This document shows positions 25,230 to 38,479 of a DNA stretch of 64,000 nucleotides, in pieces. The position numbers and the translations under genes are program-made. Position 1 is the stretch's first letter, and each line of letters opens with the position of its first letter. Under the pieces are notes generated by a model. It made no database searches, had not been told where the DNA came from, and worked only from the letters and a program-made list of their open reading frames with translations. Source of the stretch: Epiperipatus broadwayi (taxonomy: Eukaryota; Onychophora; Udeonychophora; Euonychophora; Peripatidae); assembly GCA_028023455.1 (NCBI GenBank), contig JAQFVV010006215.1:2118580-2182579 (forward strand). Reading direction: 5' to 3'.

Positions 25230-26340
25230 TGCAGGCTTCTTGGTGGTTCTGCAGCATCACCTGGTGACCAGGGTACAACTAACCGAAAACTACCGCTAAA
25301 ACACATAAAAACGCTGTTTACGCAGCCGACCGTATTTTATGGCGTGATGTATGTGCTAAAACACATAAAAAACACCGTTGAAATACAGGGCCATGTGTTA
25401 TATGTGTACAACAATTTTGTTGTATTACACATTGCAGGCCGTGTTGTCGCATCGCAGTAAATTATTTATGCGAATTATGCACACTTTACACTTTTTTATG
25501 TTGTCGTGTGAGGATGTGTGTCTTTCAATTATATAAAAAGTAGGTAACGCGTCAAATAATGTATTCTCGATAACCTCAACGAGACCAACAACATGGCTCA
25601 GGAAAACCCAGATATATAATTCTCTCATTTACTAACAACAGAAGCTAACTTGATTTGATGGGTCCACAGTACCGTTTGTTCAAGCTCTACATCTGATATA
25701 TTACTGTAGCTGCGAACAGCTGGTTTTTTAATTTGTTGCTCTTTATAGCAAAAAAAAGAAAGCGTAATAAGGTTTAAATTTGTTGATGTTTTTTGTTTTA
25801 AAAAAAAAAAGCGGAACCAAATAAAATTACCTTAATAAGTTATAAATTTGTTGCTGTTATTTTTTAAAAAAAAAACGTATCAAAAAAAAAAGCGTAATAA
25901 GTTTTAAACATGTTTTAAAAATAAATAAAAAAGTGGTACCAAAAATAAAAGTGTAATAAGTTTTAAATTTGTTTATGTTATTCAAAAAAAAAAAAAGATG
26001 AAAAAAAAAACAACAGAATAAGTGGTAGTAATTGTTGTTTTACTGTCCTGCCACTGCTAGAGACATCATATTCTGCAAAACTAGCAGAAATATTCAGAGT
26101 AGGGGGCCAAAGGCAGACGACGCAAGTTCCAGCCACTAGATGGCGCTGTTCACCATGCGTAAGCACAGGAACCTTATGCCAAGTCGCTTCCAGCACTACT
26201 TCCCGCTTGGTGGCGCTGTTAGCCATAGGTAAACCGATCCATCTTAACATCTGCTAAACAGCAACTACCCAGCAATCTAGCCCACTAGGTGGCGCTGTTT
26301 CTCCACGCTGCGCACGGAAAAACGGCACCGTTTAGAAGAT
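25230..26340. mobile_element. GC-richer repeat block related to the ends of the TIR elements
   Basis: 25290-25460 read on the reverse strand has the same ordered motifs as 8020-8130. They are ACTGCGATGCGACA, CGGCCTGCA, an ACAACAAAA/TTGTTGTA hairpin, and TTTTTATGTGTTTTAGC (twice). 25740-26000 is a run of imperfect units with AAGCGTAATAAGTTTTAAAT. 26100-26320 has three GGCGCTGTT segments. Element boundaries and target duplication were not found, so this is a partial call. Confidence 0.55.
26133..26297 (+). promoter_or_regulatory. Three CTCF-like motifs in about 165 bp (possible)
   Basis: CCACTAGATGGCGCTG (26133-26148), CCGCTTGGTGGCGCTG (26203-26218) and CCACTAGGTGGCGCTG (26282-26297), all on the + strand, spaced 70 and 79 bp. 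The first and third fit the bilaterian CTCF core consensus. They lie in a mobile-element-like block, so they may be repeat sequence that resembles the motif by chance. Confidence 0.35.
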
Positions 26341-27282
26341 ATTAACACTCGCTTCGTAGGGTTGTTTTATATGCACATTCTTAAAAAATACATAGCGTAT
26401 AATGTGAAGGTATGATTAATATATAAACCACATTTATTTAAATATGCGTTCAGACTTAATACGGTTATGTTGAATTACACTCTTTCATAAATCTATGTAT
26501 TTTAAAATATTTTATTTTAAAAATCGATCTTTTTTTTTTGTCTAAAAATGTTTTTTTTTTTTTAAAAAAAAAAAAAGTAATTTTTATGACATCTTTTTTC
26601 ATGCAATCTTTCAAAACTGATAAAAATCGGTCTGGCAGTATTTCTTTCTGAATTTCGTTATTTTGAAAAGTGATTGTTTGTAAAACTTTTTTTTTATACT
26701 TTCAAATAATATTTCCAGCAACTTTTAAAATAATACAAATTACATTTCAGTTTATAAATCTTTCAATTACTATTTCACAAACGTGTTATTTTAAAAAGAT
26801 AAATTTGCGTTTTGTTACGCGGAAACAATAATTCGAATTTATAAACCATTCAAATTTTACTATCTTTGTTAAAAAATAAATTTATTAAAATTAATATGTG
26901 TGCAAGCAATAAAACATCAAACAGATTAGAGAGTACGATCCCTATAACATTATAATAAGTATGGAAAAATAAGATATTATACAGACTCAGGAAAAAAAAA
27001 AAGATTTAGAGCAAAATGCAAAAGCTAATGACAGTATAGCAAAAATATTCTGTTTTGAAAAACAACACAAGATGTAAATTAATGAAGATAGGACAGTAAT
27101 CCAAGATATGGGAGAGAGTGTCATCCACAGATTTAAGTTGCAGGTTAAAAAATATATACATTTAATATCTTTATTCATGGTTGGAATTTAAAATGTCATG
27201 GTCTATAAAACAAACACAGATTGAGGAATTATTTTTGAAATTTGGATTGTTTTGTTTAAAAGGTTAAGAAAAAACATTGCTG

Positions 27283-30247
27283 TCAAATTTTGAAAAAAGT
27301 AAAGGCAATACTATTATCAATCCACTGCAGAATGAACATATCTCCAAGTTTAATCCATCTCAGATCTTTAGCTTCTCTTCTCCACATCACCCCTGCACAC
27401 TTTATTATTTCATCTATCCATCTCACATGTGGTCTCTTCCTGGGTCTTCTACAATCTCTTGGAATCCAATTTAAGATTTCAATTGTCCATCTATTATCAT
27501 CTCTTCTAGCAATATGTCCAGCCCAACTCCACTTTAATCTTTTCAATGAAATCAGTTACACCTTATTGTTCTCTTACTCATATATTGCGTTTTTGATCTC
27601 TTCTTGTTACTCCCAATATACATCTCTCCATACTTCTTTGAGTGGTCTGAAGTCTGTATTGCTCTTCTATTAAGTGTCCAAGTCTCATATCCATAAGTAA
27701 GAACAGGTAAAACACATTTATTAAAAATCTTTCTTTACAAACACATAGGCATATTTCCTTTTAGTATCAAGTTATTTCTACCAAAAGCACTCCAATTAAG
27801 TTTAATTCTATAATTAATTTCATCCATTATGTTTCCATCTGTATTAATAATCTGACCAAGGCGTTTGTAACTGTTAACTTCGTCTAACTCATCATAAACA
27901 ATCTTTATTTTTATATTTTGAAAAAATCCATTAAACATTACTTTAATCATTTTAACATTAATCTTTAGTCCTACTTTCATCTGATAACTACTGCAACATT
28001 TCCTGTAGATCTAAAGCATTATTAGCAAAAACAACTACATCATCTGAAAAATCTAAATGACTTAAATAATCATTTACTTTCACTCCTTTAGCTTCCCATT
28101 TTAATCCACAAAATACTTCTTACAGCACTGCTGTAAAAAGTTTTGGAGATATGGAGTCACCCTGTCTGACACTCTTCTCAATGTTGACTTTTCCAGTATC
28201 ATTATCTAATGTAATGGTTGCTGTTGCATTTTTATAAATATTCTTTAAAATATGACAATATCTTGGATCTATACTTTGATGATTCAATGCTTTAATCACT
28301 GAAGAAAAGTTTAGATTCAAATGCCTTTTCATAATCTAGAAATCCAAAACATAATGGCAACTCATATTCATTTGTCCTTTCTATAACTTCTCTCAATCCC
28401 TGGATATGATATCCTGTACTAAAACCACTTTTAAATCCAGCTTGTTCTCTTGGTTGGTGGAAATCCAATGTTCTCTGTAGACGAGTTGTAATTATCTTGA
28501 TAAAAATTTTGTATGTAACTGATAAAAGGCTGATAGGTCTGTAATTTCTAATATCTTCTTTATCACCTTTTTTAAATATTAATATTAATACTGCATTCTT
28601 CCAATCATCTGTTAGATAGGTCTGTAATTTCTAATATCTTCTTTATCACCTTTTTTAAATATTAATATTAATACTGCATTCTTCCAATCATCTGTTACAT
28701 CTTTATCATTTAGACATTTGGTATATAACGTTGTTAAAAAATTTTCTATTTTTTCACCTGCTTCTTTTAATATATCAATTATAATTTTACCATTACCTGG
28801 AGCCTTTCCTTTCTTCATATATTTAATTGTATGTCTCACTTCTTCATTTAAAATTGTGGGCAATTCAGATGTAATAGATATAGGAGATATTTGTTCTTTA
28901 CTACTATATAATTGTTGATAAAAGTCTTCTATCCATTTCATGATGTCATCTCTCTTTTTAGTAATAATTCCAGCTTTTTTTCTTATTGCAGATATAAATT
29001 TCCTACCAATACCAAAATGTTGTTTTACACTCTTGAGACTTTCATTCTCTTCTACTGCTTTCCTTGCTAGTTCACAGTTATACTTTCTTATATCATTTTC
29101 AATTCTTATCCACATCATTTTACAAAATTCGACATATTCAATCCTTTTTAACACATCATTTTTGTATATTTTCATATTCCTTCTTTTCTTCATAAATTCG
29201 CTAGTCTCAGTAAAAATGTTATTGGTCAAGTGCTGCTTTTTTCAACCAGCTATTTTTGTTGCAGTTTTTAAAAGTGTACCAGTTGTTTTCATATTAATTT
29301 TATTCAAATCTGAATCATGTTCAAAATCTACTAATACTTGAAACCTATTTGTAAGTTCTAATTTAAATTCATTAGAATGTTTCTGAAAATTAGGAATATC
29401 AACTGTAAATATTGTTTTTCTTAATAATTTTTCTCTCTCTAGTTTTGCATTAACATGCATTTCACATCTTACTAATCGATGATCACTTCCTTTTAAATTA
29501 TTAAGAACATTACAATCTTGAAATATGTATTTTCTGTTAGTCAAAATATAATCCAATTCTGCTGAACCTTCATTTGGATGCTTCCATATCCACTTCCTTT
29601 TAACATTTTTCTCAAAATAATAATTCATAATATAAAGTTTTCCTTTTCCTGCAAACTCCATAAATCTATCTCCTCTCTCATTTTCTATTACCATAACCAA
29701 AATTACCTACAGCACTTTCATCTTTCATTTGTTTACCAATTCTAGCATTAAAGTCTCCTATAAAAATTTTAAAATGTTGTTTACTGTGATCAAAAGCCTT
29801 TTGTGCATCCACATAAAAATCTTCTACTACTTCATCACTTTTGAGAACTTGTTGGGGCATAAACCTGAATTATCTGCATTTGGTATCTGCTATTAAGTAG
29901 TATAACTAATCTTGCCACTCTGTCCGATACACCATCAATCTCCACAATGTTGTTCTTCCACTTTTTATTTATAATGAATCCTACTCCACCTGTATTTCCA
30001 ATATTTGTGCCTTTATAGTAGAGTACATGTTCACTTTTTAAAACAATTGTCTCTTTACCTTTTCTTCTAACTTCACAAAGTCCCCAATAATGTCCCATTT
30101 AATATAAGATAGTTTTTCTTCTAACTCTTGCAATCTTCCTTCATTTGAAAGTGATCTGCAGTTGTAAGTAATACCTAAATAAAAAAAGTCATCATCAAAT
30201 GGCAGCCTGGGTCCACAATCGGGATTCTTAGCACCTTCAGCCAACAA
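27283..30247 (-). pseudogene. RTE-clade LINE: endonuclease plus reverse transcriptase, broken
   Basis: Antisense to the host gene. In order from 30247 downward: an apurinic-type endonuclease with GITYNCRSL, GLCEVRRKGKET, GGVGFIINKKW, IQVYAPTS, FIGDFNARIG, LDYILTNRK and GSDHRLVRC. Then a reverse transcriptase with MKKGKAPGNGKI, LIFKKGDKEDIRNYRPI, SVRQGDSISPKLFTAVL and a catalytic FSDD (about 28038-28049, where FADD or YADD is usual). Last comes a C-terminal tail with WSWAGHIARRDDNRW and RPRKRPHVRWIDEI. This order and tail are typical of RTE-type elements of invertebrates. The coding region is broken into at least eight frame fragments by shifts and stops, plus an 83-bp internal tandem duplication (28532-28697). 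Confidence 0.92.
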
Positions 30248-30660
30248 CCGCTGCCTTGGTTGGTGACTTTACAGTCTCCTGGGAATAAGGGCCATGATTT
30301 ATTTTTGTCTGTCATAATTGTATATATATTGGAAAAATATTTATCATTTACACAAGCATTTATTCTGCCTTATCAGGCAACTGAAAAGAAAGTCAATGGT
30401 GTTTCTTGATCTTAAACTCAGAGGTAAAAATCCAATAACCTCGTCATCCTGGCTAATGTGTGTTGGTGAGCAGCCCATCAATGTTTATATACTATATGAA
30501 TAATCACATAGTAATAACAGCTGCAATGACAAGAACGTATGGAGTGGACATTAAGAATTTGCCCTGCTCTGTTCCTTTAAGGCCTCCAAGAGGAATCAAA
30601 GGGTTCCTTTCAATTAATAGCAAACTCCTTTCTGCAGCCAAAACAAGATAAAAGGAATTA
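30248..30660 (-). mobile_element. Probable 5' leader of the LINE
   Basis: Immediately upstream of the endonuclease on the reverse strand, less AT-rich than its surroundings, non-coding. It ends around CTTGTTTTGGCTGCAG. Included because it is contiguous with the LINE; no second copy in the window defines the edge. Confidence 0.45.
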
Positions 30661-31029
30661 TTGTTATACTGCACTTTTAGGGCCTAAATTAAATAATCTA
30701 TGTATATATAAAAAAATTGATAGAATTTTTTAGTCTGATAAATACAAAATACACTAGATCCAAGGAACTATAAAGGTTAATTCTGATTGATAATTTGGAA
30801 CTAAGTTAAATGTCATTTCTATCACATCTGAAAATTTTTGTAAAGTTGAACTGAATCTCAGAAAAGCAAAATTATCAATCTCAAGTTGAGACCAAAAATA
30901 GAATGTCATTTTTATTATATGTCTAGTAAAAAAAAAAGTATTATAAAGTTTCTCAATAATATCTGGACATATTCTCTATGCATAGTGGGTAAATGTACAG
31001 TTATTGTAGATGATTGCAATAATAATTGA

Positions 31030-32406
31030 ATATTAAATGTATAATGAAGCCACTGATGATATGGAAGAAATCGGTTGGATATCTAGCTTCAAGAAAACTT
31101 AGATGATATAAGATGTTTTAAAGAGAATTCTAAAAATTTATTTATAAACGTATTAGAAAAAATCTGTAATTCATCATGAATAAATATATCACATAAACAG
31201 TTGTTGCAAGTATGAAAATCTACTTAAGTAATTAAGGATGGCAATAAATTTGTAACCTCCTGGGTGCAGACAATTTCCTGCATTAAATCAAATCTTAATG
31301 ATTAATCAAAGTAAACTATAGTTTATTAGTTGATATTGTGAAATTGGTAAATATTTAAGTGTCTCTGTTGGGTGATATATATTAAAATTTGTCCATTTAG
31401 AAATTCATTTATAGATTCTTTAAACCACCTAACTATTCACAAGCATTACATTAAAAAATCTGTAGAGATTCTAACCAGTAAATAAATCCAATATTGATTA
31501 TCTCCTTTAAGTTTGCCACTGTTTTCTGTTTGATCACAACCCCATAAGTTAATAATTGTTGAAATCTACCGAAAAATGCTATAATACATCATAATGGCAA
31601 TTCTAGAGATATCATCCACTAACTTTTATACTAATACAAATTATATTTTGTTTTATAGATCTTTCAATATTTTATAAAAAATGGCAAAGCTTCTTAAAGT
31701 CTGGGAATTGCCAGCCACAGAAAAGGAAGCTATTGCATTTTTACAGACTGAAAACATTTTGCCACAGAACAGAAAATGTTCTTGTGGCAAAGACATGACT
31801 CTGCATTCTTAATGCAGATGGTGTCTTTATTGCAATGCCTGTGCCTGCAAGAAAAGTCATTTAATTCATGAAAGCACATGGTTCGAAAGCTCCAGGATCT
31901 CCTTTTTGACAGATGTACATCTATACTACTGGAATAGAGATGACCTTTCAGACCAATGTGCTCATGAAGATCTACAACTGTCCAGCAAAGCCTTAGTTAG
32001 CTGGAACAATGTGATAAGAGAATCTATAAATGAATTTCTAAATGGACAAATTTTAATATATATCACCCAATAGAGACACTTAAATATTTACCAATTTCAC
32101 AATATCAACTAATAAACTATAGTTTACTTTGATTAATCATTAAGATTTGATTTAATGCAAGAAATTGTCTGCACCCAAGAGGTTACAAATTTATTGCCAT
32201 CCTTAATTACTTAAGTAGATTTTCATACTTGCAACAACTGTTTATGTGATATATTTATTCATGATGAATTGCAGATTTTTTCTAATACGTTTATAAATAA
32301 ATTTTGAGAATTCTCTTTAAAACATCTTATATCATCTAAGTTTTCTTGAAGCTAGATATCCAACCGATTTCTTCCATATCATCAGTGGCTTCATTACACA
32401 TTTAAT
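31030..32406. repeat. Inverted repeat with arms of about 375 bp around a transposase fragment
   Basis: 31030-31416 is the reverse complement of about 32030-32406. Both arms contain CTAAGTTTTCTTGAAGCTAG (or its complement), a TAATTACTTAAGTAGATTTT segment and an AAATGGACAAATTTTAATAT segment. The right arm begins inside the transposase reading frame, so the left arm carries an antisense copy of the frame's last codons. Confidence 0.85.
31681..32070 (+). pseudogene. Merlin/IS1016-type transposase, N-terminal fragment
   Basis: The frame from ATG at 31681 encodes MAKLLKVWELPA, FLQTENILPQNRKCSCGKDM, one stop (31810-31812), then CRWCLYCNACACKKSHLIHE, STWFESSRISFL, YYWNRDDLSDQ and ALVSWNNVIRESINEFL. 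The pattern of paired cysteines, WFE-x-S, a W-rich stretch and V-x-W-N-x-x-x-R-E matches the zinc-ribbon N-terminal domain of Merlin (IS1016/IS1595 group) transposases. The DDE catalytic part is absent: the sequence runs into the inverted-repeat arm. An inactive remnant. Confidence 0.7.
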
Positions 32407-33954
32407 ATCTTCTACTCCAAAAGTTAGCAAATCTCAAAGGCGTCTACAAGAAAAAGATTCCTCCTAATAAAAGATACAAAACAAATCATTTCCAGAAGAT
32501 GGATATGCATTTATCATCATAGCAATTTGCTTCTTGTCTATCTAAAACTAGAAATTGTAGGCTACTGTCTGTATCGCTGATAAAATGAGTTTGATCTCTT
32601 CATTTTATATTTTTTGTGTACATCAGTGATATTTATATTTTTTATGCACACCAGTGATGCTATCGTGTTATATTTATTGTCCCACAGAGATATAATTTAT
32701 TTGCATATAGCTCATTTGCTAACTATAGACTTGAAAATAATGTGAGCAAGATGTGGCAAAACTATTGACTCTACAGCATGAGTATCAAGGCATAAGCAAG
32801 AATCAGAATTTGATTCTTTGCCTGCATACAATTCCATGTTGTATATGTATAACCATTGTGGCTACCACTACACACACACCATTTGAAATCTCTCTATTGG
32901 TTTTAAGTGTTTATATTTTCGCATGGTACTATGCTGAGTAAATTTTGTGATTGCTTTATCAACTGCCACCTTTCATCTGATAATCAGTCTTAAAATTTAC
33001 ATTGCACTACTCTATAATTGTTATATATAAAAATTACTTGTTATACAAACAGACCTACAAGAGTAAACACGAACACACTAATATAAACATATGAATAAAT
33101 AATTAAACTTTTTGAGAATCATTATGTCTATAAAATAAGGTTGCCTCAAACTTGGATTACAGACCCAAAATTACATTGTACAAAAACGGCTTTTATTATA
33201 TTTGAATACAAATGTATATACTGTATAATAAAGAGCATAAATGATTTAATATTATATAATTTATACACTACACACACACCAATACAAACGCAAATTAATA
33301 AATTATACCATTTATCAAATAATTAAAAAAAAATTTTTAAATATTATTCAAAAAATTAAAATTGTATACTTGCGATCGATATCCCGCGATTATGTTTATA
33401 TCCCGTTGAAGACCGATAAAAATTTTCTGCCTTTATCGCCCTCATATAAAATAGTAAATTGACCAAAATAAAATAAAAATTAAATGCACCTATTAACAAA
33501 AATATTAATAGAAAATTCAAATTTTATCCAATTTTAAATTGTGTTAACATCATTTTAAAGATGGAATTAAGCAGCAACATGCTTGGATTTCTATTGACAT
33601 CATGCTTATAGTTTTCGCGCAATTTAAAAAAGAAAAAATTTCAATGAATCAGCTGCGACGCACGAATGACACACTATAAAGATTCAGACCGTTAAAGTGG
33701 ATTTTAAAAGAAATGGTATTTATAAGTGATTAAATTGTTTAATTAACATAATGGAAATATGCAGATGAATAAAAATATGGAGAAGAGTTGGAGATATATA
33801 GTGTTATCCAATATTAAAGAAACATATTGCAAAGAAATTTTTGACAAAGATTTTAAAGCTGACTAGAATTTTGACTAACCTTCATAGGTTAATAAATATT
33901 TCTAAAAATACATAAAATAGTTAAATATTATATATTCCATCAAATAAAATAGAA

Positions 33955-34405
33955 AACCATATAACACTACAATATTAACCCAAAATTTTTTTTACTAAAA
34001 TCCTTCCACAATCATGGTTTCATCTATTAACAAATAGATCTTTTCAAATGATATTCAACAAGATATATACGTAAAACAACATACTTTCCCATCATTCACT
34101 TTAAAAACCAACTTCCTTTTAACATTGAAGAATCTCTTCAAGAGATTGATAGTCTCAGATTCAATAAAATTTGTTTCTTTTACTCTTGAATCTGAGGCCA
34201 TCAATCTCGTAAAGGCATCATTTGATGTTAAAGGAAATTGTTTTTTGAAGTGAATGATGAGAAGGCTATGTTGTTTTCTATATATGTATCTTGTTGAATT
34301 TCATTTGAAAATCTATTTGTTAATAGGTGAAACCATGGTTGTGAAAGAATTTTAGTAAAATTTTATTTTTTTAATTGTATTGTAGTGTTATACGATTTTC
34401 CATTT
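33955..34405. repeat. Foldback element, arms about 200 bp
   Basis: The left arm runs from ATAACACTACAATATT and the right arm is its complement ending near GTATTGTAGTGTTATACG. The turn is around 34150-34190 at TCTCAGATTCAATAAAATTT. The right half recurs, diverged, at 52930-53060 in the same orientation, so this is a dispersed family. Confidence 0.8.
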
Positions 34406-34625
34406 TTTTATAATTACTAGTATAACGGTAGGCAGTATTTAATTCCATTAAATGTATTCAAGCTAATTGACTGTTAAATACAGTGAAACAAAGTGAATTT
34501 GAGTATGATAATAACATAATATATGCATTAATACAATCAAGGTAAAAGTATGTATTTTTAAACCGTAAAAAAGAAATTAATTATGAATGTGATTTGAGGA
34601 AGATTAATATTTGATAATATATATA

Positions 34626-35669
34626 CACCTGGGTCTGTTTTTACGCGGACTTATTTAACACGATTTTGAAGTTACGCGATTTTGAAATTCACCGGAAGTC
34701 GAAGTCCGATAATGCGCTATTACTTTAAATAATAAATTTCGCGCACTTACGTTATATTGAAAGTAATAGCACATTATTGGAATTCGACTTTCATCTTAGT
34801 GATTTCAATATTTTCAGTGCTTTATAATAGTAAGATATTATGCAGTAATGAAATTAAAATCATGATTTCCACATTTTATGTATACACACATTAAATTTTA
34901 CAAGATTATAATGTAAATTTGTTCCAACATTGTGCGTGTTAATTTTGCATTTTAAATCACATTCTGTTTTTGCTTTTTAAAAAAGAACGTAATCAATTAT
35001 TAATCATTTAGTGTTTAGCAAGTTTATTTTTAAAAGGTGAGTAATAGCAGTGAAACGAAATTTGATTTTTAAACGGAATTGAAAATTAAAAAATTAAAGA
35101 CAAAAATAAGAATTTAATTTTTAGTTGTTAGTTTTAATTAAATTTTTCCCAGCAGTGGTGAATAAATGTCTTTTTATTATCGTAAGTCTAAGTTCATAAA
35201 CAATTAATAAAATCATCGTCTCAAAGATTAATTACGTTGTCACCAGAAATCCATTGACTCAACATGAGTGTGAAGTTAGCGCTAGTTGTATTTCCTCAGT
35301 TTGCAAACGAATGTGTTTTTCGGCAAATATCGATAATAATTAAAACGTGTATAAAAAAAATGTAAATTATGCATAAAAATATATTATTTTGAATAAAATT
35401 AAATATTATAGTTTAAAAAAAGTTTGTCTTGTATCAATTTTTTTCAAATTTGAAATTTTTTATTAGTCATATTTTATTTCCTTATTTTTTTTTTTTTTTT
35501 GCGCGAATTTTAAAGTAATTTTACGTTGGTGCTTTGCTTTTACGCGAATTTTGAAAAATCACAGACCGCATCCCCCCTTTTTCAATGTAAGTTACGTCTA
35601 TTTTTGCGCGATTTCGTTTGCGCGTGTTTTCTGAGGAACCTATCTATCGCGTAAAACGAGACCCAGGTG
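34626..35669. mobile_element. pogo/Tigger-like non-autonomous DNA element
   Basis: Ends are CACCTGGGTCTGTTTTTACG at the left and, reverse complemented, CACCTGGGTCTCGTTTTACG at the right. The inner TTTACGCG repeats resemble Tigger-type termini. The left flank is TA; the right flank is CA, so the expected TA duplication is imperfect. Both subterminal regions repeat the word ACGCGATTTT. No transposase frame. Confidence 0.65.
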
Positions 35670-36888
35670 CATACATTTTTTATTATCTTTAAGTTAACCA
35701 TGATTATGACACATATGTTCAAACTATGTTTAAGTACATGTGTTTTTAAAATATTTCATTTATTGTTTGGATTATATGTAAATAGTGTATAGAGATATAT
35801 CTATTTTTTATATGTATATCATTAAAAGAATATTCAAAATTGCAGTAAAAAAAAAAACTAAAAATCTTACAATTTGCTTTTTGAAAACAAATAAGTTTTT
35901 TTTATATATATGAATATATTTGGAAAATTTTTTTTTTCCTGGTGTTTGATATATTTTTAATCGTATCAAAAAAATTAAAGAATTCATATTTTTTTTTTAC
36001 TTAAAGTTAAAAATTTTGTTTTAAAAATAAGATTTTCTTATTTTTTTTTAAAAAAAGTATAATTTTTATCAATTTTTTAAAATGAAAACTTAGAAATAAA
36101 AAACTTAAACTATAAATATTTTTGCTGTGATACAAATATGAATTTGTACTGGACATACTACTAAAAGAAATGGCAATAGGAGAACAATTAAAATGTTAAT
36201 CCAGATCATAAGAAACTATGTGAAAGATGATTAGACTGGACTGATATGAAGCAAAACTATGGATCGGAAAACTACAAATTTGGAAAATCTTTATTCTACA
36301 GTAAATTGATGAAGTCTGAAAATGATATATGAGTCTTTGTAGAAAAATTTAGAGCACAGAATTTTGGGGATTAAGAGTATATAGAGATACAGTGGATGGA
36401 GTCAAATTATGAAGAATTTTGATGAAAGAAGTTCTAATGATGAAATACTAAAAAAAAATTTGAATTTATTATATGTTTGATTTTTTTTTCTTAAGGCTGT
36501 GTCACTGCTGAAGATGTCATCTATCAAAAGTTTCATATCTCTTCGGTATCTTTATCCATAGCTTCTGTCTCTTATAGACTATTTCTTCTTATGCTCTTTA
36601 TCAAATTTCAAAGAGAGATTCATATATATATATATGAAACATTCTTTTAAACATTGGCAGGCTGATCATAATAGATTCATTCATTTGTTGTATATAAAAT
36701 TTTATTTTGCTTAATTTGATATTGTTAATATGTAAACAAATATAAATGCCGATAAAGCAATAAAATAAACTATAAAAACATATATATTGATATTAATTAT
36801 TTGGATGAGTTACTTAATATGTTGTAAAAATGTTATTGTATACATTAAAGGGATTGGTTTAGATAATAGTTTAAGAGGTTGTCTAGAT

Positions 36889-37298
36889 CAGCGGAGGCAA
36901 CCAGTGGTTTGTGACGTAATTTTAATGGTCCGCAAAGAAATTGAGATATTATTTAAATTCGCTGAGCTCATTTTTTAAATAAAAAATAATTTTTGTTTAA
37001 GCTGTATTTATTATATGTAAAATAGAGCAAGAAACTGTATATTGCTAATTGACTTGTTACCAAATACTACTGTTTAATTAACCCCTACTCCATCAGCGGC
37101 ATAGAAAAAGTAACAAAATAAGAATACAGAATTCTGTACAATTGTCTAGACATCAAATTTGACTATGGCGCACTCTCATCTTAAAATTATTAATATATAA
37201 ATAAATATATATGTATATCATACTCAATGCTCGAATTAATTCGTACCTTTAAAAATTATGTTAGTGGTCCGCAATATCTAAAAGGTTGCCAACTGCTG
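36889..37298. mobile_element. hAT-like MITE with 8-bp target duplication
   Basis: Starts CAGCGGAGGCAACCAGTGG and ends, reverse complemented, CAGCAGTTGGCAACC. Both ends have a TGGTCCGCAA-type word inside. GTCTAGAT flanks both sides (36881-36888 and 37299-37306). 410 bp, no coding capacity. Confidence 0.8.
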
Positions 37299-38479
37299 GT
37301 CTAGATGATATGTTTATTAAAAAAAATTGAATAAAAGAAATTGTGGAGGATTCTGCATTATATAAATAATATAAAGAAGAATATAAAATTCAAAATGGAA
37401 AAGAAATAAATAATAATATTAACTTTATAGATATTATAATTAATAAAAAACTATTGAAAATATATTATGATTTTTAACAAATTCTGTTTAGAAATAGATA
37501 AAACAAAGAAAATATAATTACATTATTTAAATTTTGTTTAATGATAGCGTATTGCAAAATGAAATTGAAATAATTAAAAATGAGGCATTTGTTATTAATT
37601 ATTCTATTACTTAAAAACATTAATAAAATAAAATTAATAACAAAAGTCAGTAAAACTATATAATTTTCATGGTTAATAGAAATAAATTATAATAAAATTA
37701 GAAAAGTAAGATGCATTGATGAAAAATATAAGCTTTAATATTAAAATAAATTCAATTTATAAAATTAAAGAAAAAAAGGTATATATATATAATTACAATT
37801 ATGAAATAAAAATTGATATTTTAAATAAGTGTTGATTATTAAAAAAAAAAGTAATTGCACTGGTATAACTAAAAACAAATTCAAAATAATATTTACGGAA
37901 TATGTATATAATAGGGATTCTATTTCTTCATGTAAATTCTAAAAATAATATAATGTAATAATTATAGGATTAAAAAGATTGATAATGTAAAAATTATAAT
38001 GAAAAATTCATTAAAGTTATCTATAAAAAATTTAGATCTATTCTTAATAGAAATTGTATTTAATTGGAAAAGTTTTTGTATTGGGTATTAATGGGTGTTT
38101 TTTTTTTTTTTTGTAATATTTGTTTCTTATGATGATAGGATTTCATTGTAGTAAATTTGTAACCATATGAAATAAATGTGTTCATATTTATTTTTTTTAA
38201 AAGGGTAATTGTGGATTGATACAGCAAACATTATATATATGTAGGTTTTTTATTTTTTTTTAAAAAAGTCAATTTTCTGGTTTAAAAATTTGTCTGTCTT
38301 CTATATTAAACTAATAAAAAAAAAAAATGAAAATCAATTTTTTTTTAAATAGTGATATTTGTTTGTATATTTAATATTTTTAATATTTTTTTTTTATTTG
38401 TGTATTTTTGTTTATGTTTTGTATTAATAATTTTTGATAAAGATCATATAATATTATTGAAACATTGACATTTCAAATA

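Noticed and set aside
25740-26000. CRISPR-like repeats
   Set aside because: Imperfect adjacent AT-rich units without unique equal-length spacers, in an animal intron.
25978-26250. 90-codon reverse-strand frame
   Set aside because: Falls in a repeat block with CTCF-like words. No coding motif and ends in a poly-A-derived Phe run.
27290-27673. 127-codon + strand frame, and 28718-29341 + strand frames
   Set aside because: Antisense of the RTE LINE, which has clear endonuclease and reverse transcriptase motifs.
36480-36560. Another hammerhead (CTGAAGATGTCATC...)
   Set aside because: The core CUGAAGA is present but there is no GAAA after a closed stem II and no stem I partner.
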